A stretch of DNA of 64,000 nt from Acidimicrobiia bacterium (GTDB lineage Bacteria; Actinomycetota; Acidimicrobiia; Acidimicrobiales; AC-14): contig JAHFUP010000014.1 in NCBI GenBank assembly GCA_023265025.1, forward strand, positions 1-64,000, in the 5' to 3' direction. Position numbers and translations under genes: made by a program. Within the stretch, counting starts at the first letter, position 1; every line of letters begins with the position of its first letter. Shown here piece after piece: positions 50,041 through 59,562 of the stretch. Under the pieces are notes generated by a model. That model did no database searches and was not told the origin of the DNA. It saw nothing but the letters and a program-made list of their open reading frames with translations.

Positions 50041-51498
50041 CTACCGGCCGTACCTGACGTAGATGGGGTTGTACGTGCACTTGCTCGGCTGGCCCGCCAC
50101 CTCGGTCACGAAGTAGCCGAAGCCGGCGAAAAGGTTGCCGTTGCGCTGCGCCGGCCGGGTGGTCAGGTAGTCGCCGAACCGCTGCACCGTCCGCGTGCTG
50201 TCGTCGCGGAACCACACGACGAAGTCGCCGATGATCCCCATGGCGCAGTTGGCGTGGTTGGCGGCCCCGCCCCAGCCCAGGATGATGCCGACCTCGTTCT
50301 TCGAGTTCGCGGCCAGCGCCGGGTACGCGAAGGCGTAGTCGGGGTTCCACACCTGCATCTCGCTGACGACGGACCTGGTGCCCATGTCGATCTCGGCCAC
50401 CCGCCCGTGGGTGTTGGGGAAGTCGAATCCCGACGAGGAGCCCTTCCCGCTGCTGGCGCTCCACGCCAGCACCACGTTGCCGCCCCGTCGCTCGACGCCG
50501 CCCGTCACCGCGAAGTTGGGGAAGTCGCGCAGCTTGGTGAGCCAGTCGTTCCCGTCGGGGCCGACCGAGCTGTGGCTGCCGTTCGGCCAGGTGGCGACGG
50601 GGACGGTGAAGGACGAGTAGGTGCTCCCGCCGTCGGGCATGGTGAACACCTCCAGCGTGGAGTTGTTCGGCTGGCCGACCCACACGGCCTGTGACCGCGT
50701 CTGCTGGACGAGGTGGGCACCCCACGCCGACGTCGACTTGGCCGGGTCGGTGTACTGGTAATTGATCGTCCCGCCGGCGGCCAGCTCGTCCAGCGGGATG
50801 CGCATCACGAGCCGGCCCCCGCTACCGAACACGTCGGTGCTGGCGTAGAGGAACCGGCTCGAGCACGCCAGGTCCGGATAGTCCATGTCGCTGGTGGCGT
50901 AGCCGAAGTCGCCGGCGACGAAGTCCCAGTACGTCCACGCCGTCGGGTCGTCGCCCACCGATTCCGAGGAGGCGGACGCGATCCGGAACGCCCCCTGGCC
51001 GCCGGCGTCGGCACCGTACTGGAGGAACCACACGAAGCGGTCGAACTTGGGCACGTAGATGACGATCTGGTCGCAGCAGAAGCCGCCGGCGAGGGTCTCC
51101 GGGAAGATCGTGGTCGGATCGAGACGGGTCCAGCTCCCGCCTCCGTCGGTGGAGACGTCGCAGTACCAGTTGCCGGAGAGCATGACCACGTCACGCTCCG
51201 AGTCCGCGCCGCTCATGTCCGCCGCGTTGGTGAGGTTCTTCGTCAGCGTGCCCGGCGTCCCGTACTCGTGGAACCGCACGGGCTTGCGGCCCTTGGGTGG
51301 GCGGTCGTCAGCCCGCGCCACCCGTGCCGGCTCGCTCGGCGCCCGGAGCCGGCGGGGCTTCCGGGTCGATGGCACCTCCCGCAGCGGGCGCGGCTGCTTG
51401 TCGTACAACTTCGACGGGTCAACCCGCGGATGGGGCGCCCCCTTCACAAAGACGCCGTCGACCTGACCCCTGCCGAGCTTCGCGCTACGAACCGCCAT
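50041..51498 (-). CDS. BNR/sialidase-like beta-propeller protein
   Basis: 485 residues from the ATG at 51498 with GGAGG 6-7 bases upstream. DVVMLSGNWYCDVSTDGGGSW carries an Asp-box (S-x-D-x-G-x-x-W), a mark of BNR-type propellers. Other repeats are weak. There is no signal peptide; the first 75 residues are basic and Pro-rich (probably disordered). The C-terminal RYGR ends the frame. Catalytic residues of sialidases are not evident. It may bind carbohydrate or another surface; the lack of an export signal is odd for this fold. Confidence 0.7.
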   Translation of the reverse strand: MAVRSAKLGRGQVDGVFVKGAPHPRVDPSKLYDKQPRPLREVPSTRKPRRLRAPSEPARVARADDRPPKGRKPVRFHEYGTPGTLTKNLTNAADMSGADSERDVVMLSGNWYCDVSTDGGGSWTRLDPTTIFPETLAGGFCCDQIVIYVPKFDRFVWFLQYGADAGGQGAFRIASASSESVGDDPTAWTYWDFVAGDFGYATSDMDYPDLACSSRFLYASTDVFGSGGRLVMRIPLDELAAGGTINYQYTDPAKSTSAWGAHLVQQTRSQAVWVGQPNNSTLEVFTMPDGGSTYSSFTVPVATWPNGSHSSVGPDGNDWLTKLRDFPNFAVTGGVERRGGNVVLAWSASSGKGSSSGFDFPNTHGRVAEIDMGTRSVVSEMQVWNPDYAFAYPALAANSKNEVGIILGWGGAANHANCAMGIIGDFVVWFRDDSTRTVQRFGDYLTTRPAQRNGNLFAGFGYFVTEVAGQPSKCTYNPIYVRYGR

Positions 51499-51708
51499 GC
51501 TGGTCCTCCTCCGTGTGCGTGGGATCGGACGGGCCTTCGTCCGGCGCACGCTCCCGGCCGGCGGTGGGGACGTGCCGGCGGGGACGCGCAGGACCGTCCG
51601 ACTGGCGCCGGCCCGGAGGGAGCTGACCGCCCCGGACGGCGTTCGGCACCTTGGTGCCCCGGTCGAGCTCCTCCGGCTCGTCCTCCGGCCCGGGCCGCTC
51701 GGGGTCGT

Positions 51709-51948
51709 TCAGCGCAACTCCACCGCGGCCCGCCGGAACTCGGTGCGGGCCAGCACGACGGCGACCACAGTCGCGCCGGCCAGGACGGCCACGATCGTCC
51801 ACTCCAGGGCGCCGGATCCGCCGTCGGGATCGACGCCGAAGACCACCTCGATCCATTCGCGCGACACCAGGGTGAGGAGGGCCAGAAACCCGGTCGCCAC
51901 CGCGAGCACCGTCTCGACCCAGAAGCGCTTCCGAAGCGTGCGTGGCAT
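51709..51948 (-). CDS. Small two-helix membrane protein
   Basis: 79 residues with two hydrophobic helices ([19 protein letters not shown] and [18 protein letters not shown]) joined by an acidic loop. A common actinobacterial small membrane protein of unknown role. The 210 bases between it and the BNR gene can be read as a hydrophilic peptide rich in Pro, Glu and Arg, but I see no start codon for it and do not call it. Confidence 0.65.
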   Translation of the reverse strand: MPRTLRKRFWVETVLAVATGFLALLTLVSREWIEVVFGVDPDGGSGALEWTIVAVLAGATVVAVVLARTEFRRAAVELR

Positions 51949-52097
51949 CGATCCCCCACTTCCGGGGCCGGACCGCCGACCCGCAGGTGATGTTCGCGCC
52001 GGCGCGACCTGGATGGCAAGGGTGTGGAGCCTCCCAGTGGTCTCCCAGGTTGGCGGCCCGCTGTAGCTATGACCGCGTCCGCTATTAACGTCGCACT

Positions 52098-52958
52098 ATG
52101 CGAGTGGCGCGCGAGCCGGCCGAGCTGCGCGACAACTCCGCGCCCGCCGACCCGCCGGCCCCGCCGGTCGCGCCCCGCCGCCGGCCACAGTGGTGGCTGG
52201 CCGCCGCCGTCGTCGTGCTCGTCGGCGCCGCCCTCGTCGCCGTCGACCGTCGGGCCACCTCCCGGCCGGCGACGAGCAAGGCCGACGTCAACGCCATCGT
52301 CGACGGCAAGGTCGACGCCGCGGTGAAGGCGCTGCAGTCCGAGCCGCCGGCCAGTGTGACGGTCTACAACGCGATCACGCCCCCGCTTGTCGTCATCCGA
52401 ACCGACCGCCAGGTCGGGACGGCCGGTGACCGATCGGGGCTCGGATCCGGGGTCATCGTCAACGCCGACGGGGAGATACTCACCTCGCTCCACGTTGTCC
52501 AGAACGCGGGCAGCATCAGGGTGTCCTTCTTTGATGGCACCGAGTCACCGGCGACGATCAGCTCGACCGACCCCGACCACGACATCGCCGTGCTCACGCC
52601 GGCCCGGTTGCCACAGGTCGTGGTGCCCGCGGTCCTGGGCGGCGGCGCCCGGATAGGCGACGAGACGTTCGCCGTGGGGCATCCGCTCGGCCTCGTCGCC
52701 TCGCTGTCCGCCGGCGTCATCTCCGGCCTCAACCGCTCGTTCCCACTCGCCAACGGAAAGACATTGACCGGCATGATCCAATTCGACGCCGCGGTGAACC
52801 CCGGCAACTCCGGCGGGCCGCTGCTCAACGCAGCCGGCCAGGTGATCGGCATCGTCACCGGCCTGGCCAACCCGGCCGGCGACGACGAGTTCATCGGCAT
52901 CGGCTTCGCCGTCCCCATCGGCACCGCCGGCGGCGCGGCAGGAGCACCGGGCCGGTGA
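52098..52958 (+). CDS. Membrane-anchored trypsin-like serine protease (S1C, DegP-like, no PDZ)
   Basis: 286 residues. A membrane helix (residues 31-50) follows a Pro-rich cytoplasmic start. The protease domain shows LTSLHVVQNAG (His), DPDHDIAVL (Asp) and NPGNSGGPLLNAAG (Ser). It ends in an Ala/Gly stretch with no PDZ domain. The active part lies outside the membrane. Its stop overlaps the MoxR start (GTGA), which ties it to the ATPase operon. Confidence 0.88.
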   Translation: MRVAREPAELRDNSAPADPPAPPVAPRRRPQWWLAAAVVVLVGAALVAVDRRATSRPATSKADVNAIVDGKVDAAVKALQSEPPASVTVYNAITPPLVVIRTDRQVGTAGDRSGLGSGVIVNADGEILTSLHVVQNAGSIRVSFFDGTESPATISSTDPDHDIAVLTPARLPQVVVPAVLGGGARIGDETFAVGHPLGLVASLSAGVISGLNRSFPLANGKTLTGMIQFDAAVNPGNSGGPLLNAAGQVIGIVTGLANPAGDDEFIGIGFAVPIGTAGGAAGAPGR

Positions 52959-54007
52959 GTGCAGGCCCCACCACCGACGCGGCCCTCGAGGAGGTCCTCT
53001 ACCAGGTCAAGCGGATCATCGTCGGCCAGGACGTCCTGCTCGAGCGCATGGTCGTCGCGCTTCTCGCGAAGGGTCACCTCCTCGTCGAGGGCGTCCCCGG
53101 GCTGGCCAAGACCCTCGCCGTCAAGGCCATGGCCGACGCCCTCGGCGTCGAGTTCCAGCGCATCCAGTTCACCCCCGACCTGGTGCCGGCCGACATCGTC
53201 GGCACCCGCATCTTCAACCAGAAGGCCGGCGAGTTCCAGGTGTCGCTCGGGCCCATCTTCGCCAACCTCGTGCTGGCCGACGAGATCAACCGGGCGCCGG
53301 CCAAGGTCCAGAGCGCGCTGCTGGAGGCGATGCAGGAGCGCCAGGTCACCATCGGGCGACAGACCCATCGCCTCCCTGACCCGTTCCTCGTGATGGCCAC
53401 CCAGAACCCGATCGAGTCCGACGGCACCTATCCCCTGCCCGAGGCGCAGGTCGACCGGTTCATGCTCAAGGTGCTGGTCGACTACCCGACGAGCACCGAG
53501 GAGTTCGTGATCGTCGAGCGTATGGTCACCGGGCTCGAGACCATCCAGAGCGTCCTGGACGCGTCGCAGCTGCTGGCCCTCCAGCAGGCCACGCGCGATG
53601 TCTACGTCGACCCCTCGCTCATCGAGTACGCCGTGCGCGTCTCCACCGCCACTCGTGACCTTCCGTCCGTGGGCCTGACCGACATGGCTCGCTACGTCAC
53701 ATTCGGCGCCAGCCCTCGGGCGTCGATCTACATGATCCTTGCCGCCCAGGCGCTCGCCCTCATTCGCGGCCGTGACTACACGCTTCCCGACGACGTGCGC
53801 AGCGTGGCACCCGATGTGCTGCGCCACCGCCTGGTGCTGTCCTACGAGGCGCTCGGCGACAACGTCACGCCAGAGGACGTGCTCGGCGCCATCCTGGCCA
53901 ACGTGCCGCTGCCCCAGGGCCTGCTCCAGGACCAGAGCGCCGGCGGGCGCAGTTGGCCCACCGCCGGCGCCGGTGACGACAGGGTATGGGCGCCACCGCC
54001 CCGCTGA
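52955..54007 (+). CDS. MoxR-type AAA ATPase
   Basis: 350 residues. LLVEGVPGLAKTLAVKAMAD is Walker A, ANLVLADEINRAPAKVQSAL is Walker B, and VMATQNPIESDGTYPLPEAQ the sensor region, all typical of MoxR. Such ATPases work with the DUF58 and VWA proteins coded downstream to mature or fold extracytoplasmic complexes. Overlaps its neighbours on both sides. Confidence 0.93.
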   Translation: MSAGPTTDAALEEVLYQVKRIIVGQDVLLERMVVALLAKGHLLVEGVPGLAKTLAVKAMADALGVEFQRIQFTPDLVPADIVGTRIFNQKAGEFQVSLGPIFANLVLADEINRAPAKVQSALLEAMQERQVTIGRQTHRLPDPFLVMATQNPIESDGTYPLPEAQVDRFMLKVLVDYPTSTEEFVIVERMVTGLETIQSVLDASQLLALQQATRDVYVDPSLIEYAVRVSTATRDLPSVGLTDMARYVTFGASPRASIYMILAAQALALIRGRDYTLPDDVRSVAPDVLRHRLVLSYEALGDNVTPEDVLGAILANVPLPQGLLQDQSAGGRSWPTAGAGDDRVWAPPPR

Positions 54008-54879
54008 CCGCCGACCGGGTCCTCCGCCGGCTCGACTGGCAGGTGATCCGGCGCCTCGACGGACGGCTCCAGGGGAACTACCGCACGGTGCTGCGCGGCC
54101 AGGGGACGGACTTCCGCGACGTGCGGGAGTACGAGACGGGCGACGACGTCCGCCACATCGACTGGAACGTCACGGCCCGCATGGACGAGATGTTCGTGCG
54201 GGAGTACACCGAGGACCGGGAGCTGACCTCCTGGCTCCTGCTGGACCGCTCGCCCTCGATGGGCTTCGGCCCCGTCTCCCGGACGAAGGAGCGGGTGCTG
54301 TGCGAGGTGGCGGCGACCATCGCCCAGCTGTTCGTCCGCGGCGGCAACCGGGTCGGTGCCATCCTCTACGACAACGACACCACGCGGACGATCCCACCCC
54401 GCCAGGGCCGCAACCAGGTCCTGGCCCTGATCGACGAGCTCCTCCGGCCGGTGAGCGCGCACCGGACGGTCACCGACCTCCGCAAGCTGCTCGATGTCGC
54501 CCCCCGCATGATCCGCCGGCGCTCGCTCGTCGTGCTCGTGTCGGACTTCATCAGCCAGCCGGGGTGGGAGCGGTCCCTGCTGCGGCTGACCGAGCGGCAC
54601 GAGCTGGTCGCCGTGCGCCTGGTGGACCGTCGGGAGTTCGAGCTGCCCGACGCCGGCCTGATCGTCGTGCAGGACGCGGAGACCGGCGAGCAGCTGACCG
54701 TCGACTCGAGCGACCCGGAGTTCCGGCGCCGGCTCAAGGCGGCGGGCGACGCCCAGGAGGCCGCCGTCCGTGACGCCGTGCGGCGGTCCGGCGTCGACCT
54801 CCACGTCATCACCACCGACGACGACCTCGTGTCCGCCTTCGTCCGCATCGTCGAATCCCGCAAACGGCGCCGACGCTGA
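53986..54879 (+). CDS. DUF58 / VWA-like protein
   Basis: 297 residues. RLQGNYRTVLRGQGTDFRDVREY and HIDWNVTARMDEMFVREYTE are the DUF58 signature, followed by a VWA-like part with LLLDRSPSMGFG (a MIDAS-type DxSxS). Soluble. Second member of the MoxR operon, overlapping both partners. Confidence 0.92.
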   Translation: MGATAPLTADRVLRRLDWQVIRRLDGRLQGNYRTVLRGQGTDFRDVREYETGDDVRHIDWNVTARMDEMFVREYTEDRELTSWLLLDRSPSMGFGPVSRTKERVLCEVAATIAQLFVRGGNRVGAILYDNDTTRTIPPRQGRNQVLALIDELLRPVSAHRTVTDLRKLLDVAPRMIRRRSLVVLVSDFISQPGWERSLLRLTERHELVAVRLVDRREFELPDAGLIVVQDAETGEQLTVDSSDPEFRRRLKAAGDAQEAAVRDAVRRSGVDLHVITTDDDLVSAFVRIVESRKRRRR

Positions 54880-55868
54880 TGACGTTCCGCTCGCCCTGGA
54901 TGCTCGTGCTGCTGGCGGTGGTGCCTGCGATGGTGTGGGCGTACGTCAAGTCCCGGCGCCGGGGCGCGCCGCGGGCCGCCACCCTCGCCGAGCAGGGGCT
55001 GGTGGCCACCGCGGCCTCGTCGAAGATGCGCATCCGCCGCCACGTGCCGTTCGCCCTCTTCGCCCTCGCGTTGACCGTCCTCCTCGTCGGCATGGCCCGC
55101 CCGATGACCAGCGTCACGACGCCCCGGCGCGAGGGCACGGTCATCCTGGCCATGGACGTGTCGAACAGCATGAAGGCCGACGACGTCAAGCCGACGCGCA
55201 TCGACGCATCGAGGGCCGCGGCCAAGGCGTTCGTGGAGCGCCAGCCTCCAGAGGTGAAAGTCGGTGTCGTCGCCTTCGGCGACGGTGCGGTCATCGTGCA
55301 GACCCCGACCAGCGAGCACGCCGACGTGATGAAGGCCATCGACCGGCTCTCCGTCGCCGGCGGTACCTCGCTCGGCCAGGGGCTGGTGTCGGCGCTCAGC
55401 GCCATCGCCGGCAAGCCGGTGACCATCGACGCCGAAGCGCTCGCCAGCGACTCGGCCCAGGTCGACATCGGCTACTTCGGCTCCGCCACCATCCTGCTGC
55501 TCTCCGACGGCGAGGAGACCAATCAGCCCGACCCGATCTCGGTGGCCGAGGTGGCCTCCGTCGCCGGCGTCCGCATCCACACCATCGGGATCGGCACGGA
55601 AGCCGGCGCCGTCGTGCAGATCGAGGGGTTCAGCGTCGCCACCGCCCTCGACAGCGAGCTGCTCGAGCAGGTGGCCGAGATCACCGACGGGACGTACCAC
55701 CAGGGCGAGGATGCGGCCGCCCTGTCCGAGGTCTCCAAGACGATCGACCTGCGGTTCAAGCTCGTCTCCGAGCACACCGAGGTCACCGGGCTGTTCTCGG
55801 CCGCCGGCATCGTGCTGCTCTTCGCCGGGGCCCTGCTCTCGGTCCTGTGGTTCGGACGGGTGGTCTGA
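54879..55868 (+). CDS. VWA-domain membrane protein (BatA-like)
   Basis: 329 residues. A start with two membrane helices (MLVLLAVVPAMVWAYV and FALFALALTVLLVGMA), then a VWA domain with VILAMDVSNSMKADDV (MIDAS) and LLLSDGEETNQPD, and a final helix near the C-terminus (AGIVLLFAGALLSVLWFG). The VWA part is outside or in the cytoplasm between helices, as in BatA/BatB. It probably recognises a partner of the MoxR ATPase. Confidence 0.9.
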   Translation: MTFRSPWMLVLLAVVPAMVWAYVKSRRRGAPRAATLAEQGLVATAASSKMRIRRHVPFALFALALTVLLVGMARPMTSVTTPRREGTVILAMDVSNSMKADDVKPTRIDASRAAAKAFVERQPPEVKVGVVAFGDGAVIVQTPTSEHADVMKAIDRLSVAGGTSLGQGLVSALSAIAGKPVTIDAEALASDSAQVDIGYFGSATILLLSDGEETNQPDPISVAEVASVAGVRIHTIGIGTEAGAVVQIEGFSVATALDSELLEQVAEITDGTYHQGEDAAALSEVSKTIDLRFKLVSEHTEVTGLFSAAGIVLLFAGALLSVLWFGRVV

Positions 55869-55869
55869 C

Positions 55870-56973
55870 ATGACGTTCGCGTGGCCGCTGTTCCTGTTCC
55901 TGGCCCTCGCCATCCCGATCGTGCTGGGCGTCTACCTGCTGACCATGCGGCGCCGCCGCAAGCGGGCGGTGAGCTACTCCAGTGTCGCCCTGCTGCGCTC
56001 GGTGCTCCCCCGCCGGTCGCGCTGGCGCCGGCACCTCCCGGTGGCGATGCTGCTGTCGAGCCTCGGTCTGCTGTCGATCGCCGCGGCCCGGCCGCAGATG
56101 GTGCGAGACGTGCCCATCGGGCGGACGTCGATCATCCTCGCCCTCGACGTGTCGCGGTCGATGTGCGCGTCCGACGTCGACCCGAACCGGATGGCGGTGG
56201 CGCAGCAGGCGGCCCGCGACTTCGTCAACGACCAGCCGTCCGGCAGCAGGATGGGGCTCGTCGTCTTCTCGGGCTTCGCCCAGCTCGCCGTCCCCCCGAC
56301 GACCGACCACAAGACCCTGCTCGCCGCCATCGACGGGCTCACAACCGCCCGGGGCACGGCCATCGGTGCGGCCATGCTGAAGGCGATCGACGCCATCGCC
56401 GAGGTCAACACCGAGGTGCAGCCGGTGGGCGACGCGGCGGCGGTCGTCGACCCGAGGGCCCCTGGCGCCGGCGCCGCCCCGACTCCGGCGCCCGGCGTCG
56501 GCGGCTTCGTCCCCGACATCGTCGTGTTGCTGACCGACGGGGCCAACACGAGGGGGATCACGCCGCTGGACGCGGTGCCATTCGCAGTCGAGCGGCGGGT
56601 CCGCGTCTACACGATCGGGTTCGGCACCACCCGGCCGGCCCAGCTGGTCTGCTCGGCGCAGCAACTCGGCGGCGACACACAACGAGGGTTCGGCGGGGGC
56701 TTCGCCGGCGGTGGCGGTGGCGGGTTCGGGGGTGGCGGCGGGTCGCCGCTCCGGGCCGACAACGAGACGCTCCAGGCCATCGCCGACCGGACGGGCGGGG
56801 AGCACTACAGCGCCCAGGATGCATCGCAGCTGCGCAAGGTCTTCGCCGACCTGCCCAAGGACGTCACGGTCCAGAAGCGGCGCCAGGAGGTGACGGCGCC
56901 GTTCGTCTTCCTCGGCGCCGTGCTCGCCGCCGCCGCCATCGGCGCGTCGATCCGGTGGAGCGCCTACCCGTAG
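55870..56973 (+). CDS. VWA-domain membrane protein (BatB-like)
   Basis: 367 residues. It has the same plan as the gene before: two N-terminal helices, a VWA domain with IILALDVSRSMCASDV and VVLLTDGANTRGI, and a last helix (FVFLGAVLAAAAIGAS). A Gly-rich segment of about 25 residues (FGGGFAGGGGGGFGGGG) is inserted between the VWA strands and the C-terminal part and is unusual. The two VWA genes probably arose by duplication. Confidence 0.9.
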   Translation: MTFAWPLFLFLALAIPIVLGVYLLTMRRRRKRAVSYSSVALLRSVLPRRSRWRRHLPVAMLLSSLGLLSIAAARPQMVRDVPIGRTSIILALDVSRSMCASDVDPNRMAVAQQAARDFVNDQPSGSRMGLVVFSGFAQLAVPPTTDHKTLLAAIDGLTTARGTAIGAAMLKAIDAIAEVNTEVQPVGDAAAVVDPRAPGAGAAPTPAPGVGGFVPDIVVLLTDGANTRGITPLDAVPFAVERRVRVYTIGFGTTRPAQLVCSAQQLGGDTQRGFGGGFAGGGGGGFGGGGGSPLRADNETLQAIADRTGGEHYSAQDASQLRKVFADLPKDVTVQKRRQEVTAPFVFLGAVLAAAAIGASIRWSAYP

Positions 56974-57026
56974 CGACTGCAGCAGCCACGCCGGCGAGCG
57001 GGATGCCGGCGTTGCGGGACGACTGC

Positions 57027-57088
57027 CGGTGCGTTTCTGGTCGTGATCCGGTCCGAATTGGCCGAATTTCACGACCAGAAATGCACCG
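57027..57088. repeat. Long imperfect palindrome between convergent genes
   Basis: CGGTGCGTTTCTGGTCGTGA (57027-57046) pairs with 57069-57088 at 19 of 20 positions, with a 22-base inner part that is itself partly palindromic (GGTCCGAATTGGCC). It lies between the ends of the VWA gene and the FtsX-type gene. It could be a terminator or a copy of a REP-like dispersed element. Confidence 0.75.
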
Positions 57089-57141
57089 ACAAGGAGTCCT
57101 CCATTGGCGAGGCTCTGGTGGTCGTTGCAGGAGGGCTCGCG

Positions 57142-59562
57142 TCAGTCCAGGGCCTGGCGGGCGAACGTCGCCGGCTCCCGCCCGGCGAGGAGCCACGCCG
57201 CGCCGGTCGCCAGCGCCGGCAAGCCGAGGGCCAGCGCCGCGAGGTGGCCTACGGGCGGCCGAGCCAGCTCGGACAGGTCGGCGTGGTACGCCGCCAGCAG
57301 GGCGGCGTAGGCCGCGGCTGTGCTCAGCACCACGCCCAGTACGGCGAGGGCGCCGGCCGTGCCGGCGGTGACCGTGCGGCGGGCGCCGGCGCTCGCCCCT
57401 GTGGCGGTGAGTGTGCGCATGTCGCGGACGCCCTCGCTGCGGATGAGGCCAATCGTCATGGCCACGATGGCCAGCGCCAGCAGGCCCCCGACGCCCGTCG
57501 CCACCGTGCGCAGCGTGGCCAGGCCGTCCTGACCCGAGCGGGTCTCGACGGTCAGGCCGCCCGCGGCGGCCGCGGCCCGTGCCTTGGCGACCTGGTCCTT
57601 GGTGAGCGGGCTCGGCGACTCGACCAGCCACCCGGCCCGGGCGGCCACCCAGCCGTGCCGGCCCATGGCCTCCTCGGTCACCAGGGAGTTCGGCGCCGCC
57701 GAGTAGGTCGGGAGATCGACGCGCTGGACCAGGCTCCGCGCCGTCGCCGGGTCGGGGCGGGTGCCGATGTCGAGGAGCATCACGTCACCGTCGAGGGACG
57801 TGAGCAGTTCGGTGTCGCTTGCGATTGTGGCGGGGTCGATCCCGTACCGCCGCAGCAGCTCGGGGGTGGCGATGGCGGGGAAGGCTCGCCATCGGAACCC
57901 CTGGTCGACCGGCATGACCACCGAGATCGGCTCCCGGTCGCGGGCGTCGCCGGCGACCGTCGGTCGCATGGCCGCGTCGAGGGTGAAGACCGTCGCCCGT
58001 CCGATGACTGCGGTGACCGTCGCCGCCGCGGCGTCCAGCCGGGCCCGCTCCGCCTGGCTCAGATTCGGGTCGGGCGCGGTGCGCGGGTCGCCGACCCGGA
58101 CGACCAACTGGTGGTTCGACAAGTTGCCCTCGTCGCCCCGGTACTCGCCGGCCTTGGCCACCACCACGGTGGCGACGGAGATGCCCAGCACGAGGGTGAT
58201 GGCGGCAAGGGCCGCGGCGGCACGGGCCTGGTAGCGGACCAGGTCGCGCAGGGCCAGACGGGCGGCGAACGGCAGGCGCCCGGCGGGGACCCGCAAGACG
58301 CGGATGGCCGCCGGCGAGGCGAAGACCACGCCGGCCACCATGGCCAGCACGCCGGCGATGAGCACCAACGGCCGGGCCCGATCACTGGTCGGCCGGGCGG
58401 CGACGATGGCGCCGGCGCCGGCGGCGCCGAGGACGAGGGCGACGCCGAGCGAGCGGTGCACGGGCGACGGGCGGGCCGGGCGCCCGGACAGCGCCGACAT
58501 CACCGGCAGGCGGGCCATGGTCCGCGCCGGCCACCAGGCGGCCGCCGTGCAGGCCAGCACCGCGATCGCCAGGCACTCGGCGATCAGTGCCCACGGGACG
58601 TCCAGCCGGTCGATGCGATGCGCCGCCGCCGTCTCGACCGCCGGCGTCGCCACCACCCAGCCGGCGATCCCGATGGCGGCGCCCACCAGCGCGGCGACGG
58701 CCCCGACGATGGCGCCATTGGCCAGCATCACCAGGCGAAGGTGGCGCGAGGTCGCCCCGATGGCGGCCAGCAGGCCCAGCTGGCGCTGCCGGCGCTGGGC
58801 CACGACGACGAATCCGGCGGCGGCGACCAGACCCACCAGCGCCATGGCGAGCGTGGTCGCAACCAGCACGAGGGCCACCACGACCTTCTCGTCGTCCGGG
58901 GCGACCATGATCCCGAAGTTGATGCCCGACGACCCGCCCGCTCCGTCGGCCACGGGACCGGCACGGTCGTCCGGGTTGATCAGCAGCGTCAGGGAGTCGG
59001 CCGTGGCCGCCTCGGCGGCGGGGACGAGGGCGAACTCGTCGTTCAGGTCGCCGGGGTTCTCGACCCGCCCGACGACGGTGCGTTCCACGCGGCCGAGGAC
59101 GACACGATCACCGACACGTGCGGCGAGCAGGTCCGCCGGCCCGTCGGTCAGCGCCACCTCGCCCGCCCGCTCGGGGTACCGCCCCGAACGCAGGGCGAGC
59201 AACGGGCTGCCGAAGACGCCGGCCGGGTCCTGGGCGCGCACGTCGAGCGGTAGCGCGGAGCCGGGCACGGCCACGGCCGAGTGACCGATCACCTCGACCG
59301 TGCCGAAGCGCTGCCGGGCGGCGGCGACAGTGGCCGTCGCCGACGCCGCGTCCCTGGGTTGCAGGTGCACCATGCCGCCGGCGTTGCCGAACTGGTCCTC
59401 GGCCTTCGACGCGGCGTTGACGGCCATCGACGCCCCCGCCACCGCCACCGCGACGGCCACCGTGACCATCGCCAGCAGGAGCGCCTGCTGGCGCCACTCC
59501 CGCCGGAACATCCGCCACGCCCAGCGCAGCACCGCCCGCCGGCCGGGGCCGGAGCCGCTCAC
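57142..59562 (-). CDS. FtsX-type ABC transporter permease
   Basis: 806 residues from the GTG at 59562, which overlaps the ATPase stop (GTGA). One N-terminal helix (ALLLAMVTVAVAVAVAG) is followed by a large external domain, three central helices with VVAQRRQRQLGLLAAIGATS, a further set around residue 330, a second external part and three last helices: the FtsX/MacB layout, doubled. It forms an exporter or lipoprotein/peptide-release complex with the next gene. Confidence 0.9.
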   Translation of the reverse strand: MSGSGPGRRAVLRWAWRMFRREWRQQALLLAMVTVAVAVAVAGASMAVNAASKAEDQFGNAGGMVHLQPRDAASATATVAAARQRFGTVEVIGHSAVAVPGSALPLDVRAQDPAGVFGSPLLALRSGRYPERAGEVALTDGPADLLAARVGDRVVLGRVERTVVGRVENPGDLNDEFALVPAAEAATADSLTLLINPDDRAGPVADGAGGSSGINFGIMVAPDDEKVVVALVLVATTLAMALVGLVAAAGFVVVAQRRQRQLGLLAAIGATSRHLRLVMLANGAIVGAVAALVGAAIGIAGWVVATPAVETAAAHRIDRLDVPWALIAECLAIAVLACTAAAWWPARTMARLPVMSALSGRPARPSPVHRSLGVALVLGAAGAGAIVAARPTSDRARPLVLIAGVLAMVAGVVFASPAAIRVLRVPAGRLPFAARLALRDLVRYQARAAAALAAITLVLGISVATVVVAKAGEYRGDEGNLSNHQLVVRVGDPRTAPDPNLSQAERARLDAAAATVTAVIGRATVFTLDAAMRPTVAGDARDREPISVVMPVDQGFRWRAFPAIATPELLRRYGIDPATIASDTELLTSLDGDVMLLDIGTRPDPATARSLVQRVDLPTYSAAPNSLVTEEAMGRHGWVAARAGWLVESPSPLTKDQVAKARAAAAAGGLTVETRSGQDGLATLRTVATGVGGLLALAIVAMTIGLIRSEGVRDMRTLTATGASAGARRTVTAGTAGALAVLGVVLSTAAAYAALLAAYHADLSELARPPVGHLAALALGLPALATGAAWLLAGREPATFARQALD

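Noticed and set aside
51485-51715. Possible hydrophilic Pro/Glu-rich peptide between the BNR gene and the small membrane protein
   Set aside because: No ATG, GTG or TTG starts it in a sensible place and there is no other support.
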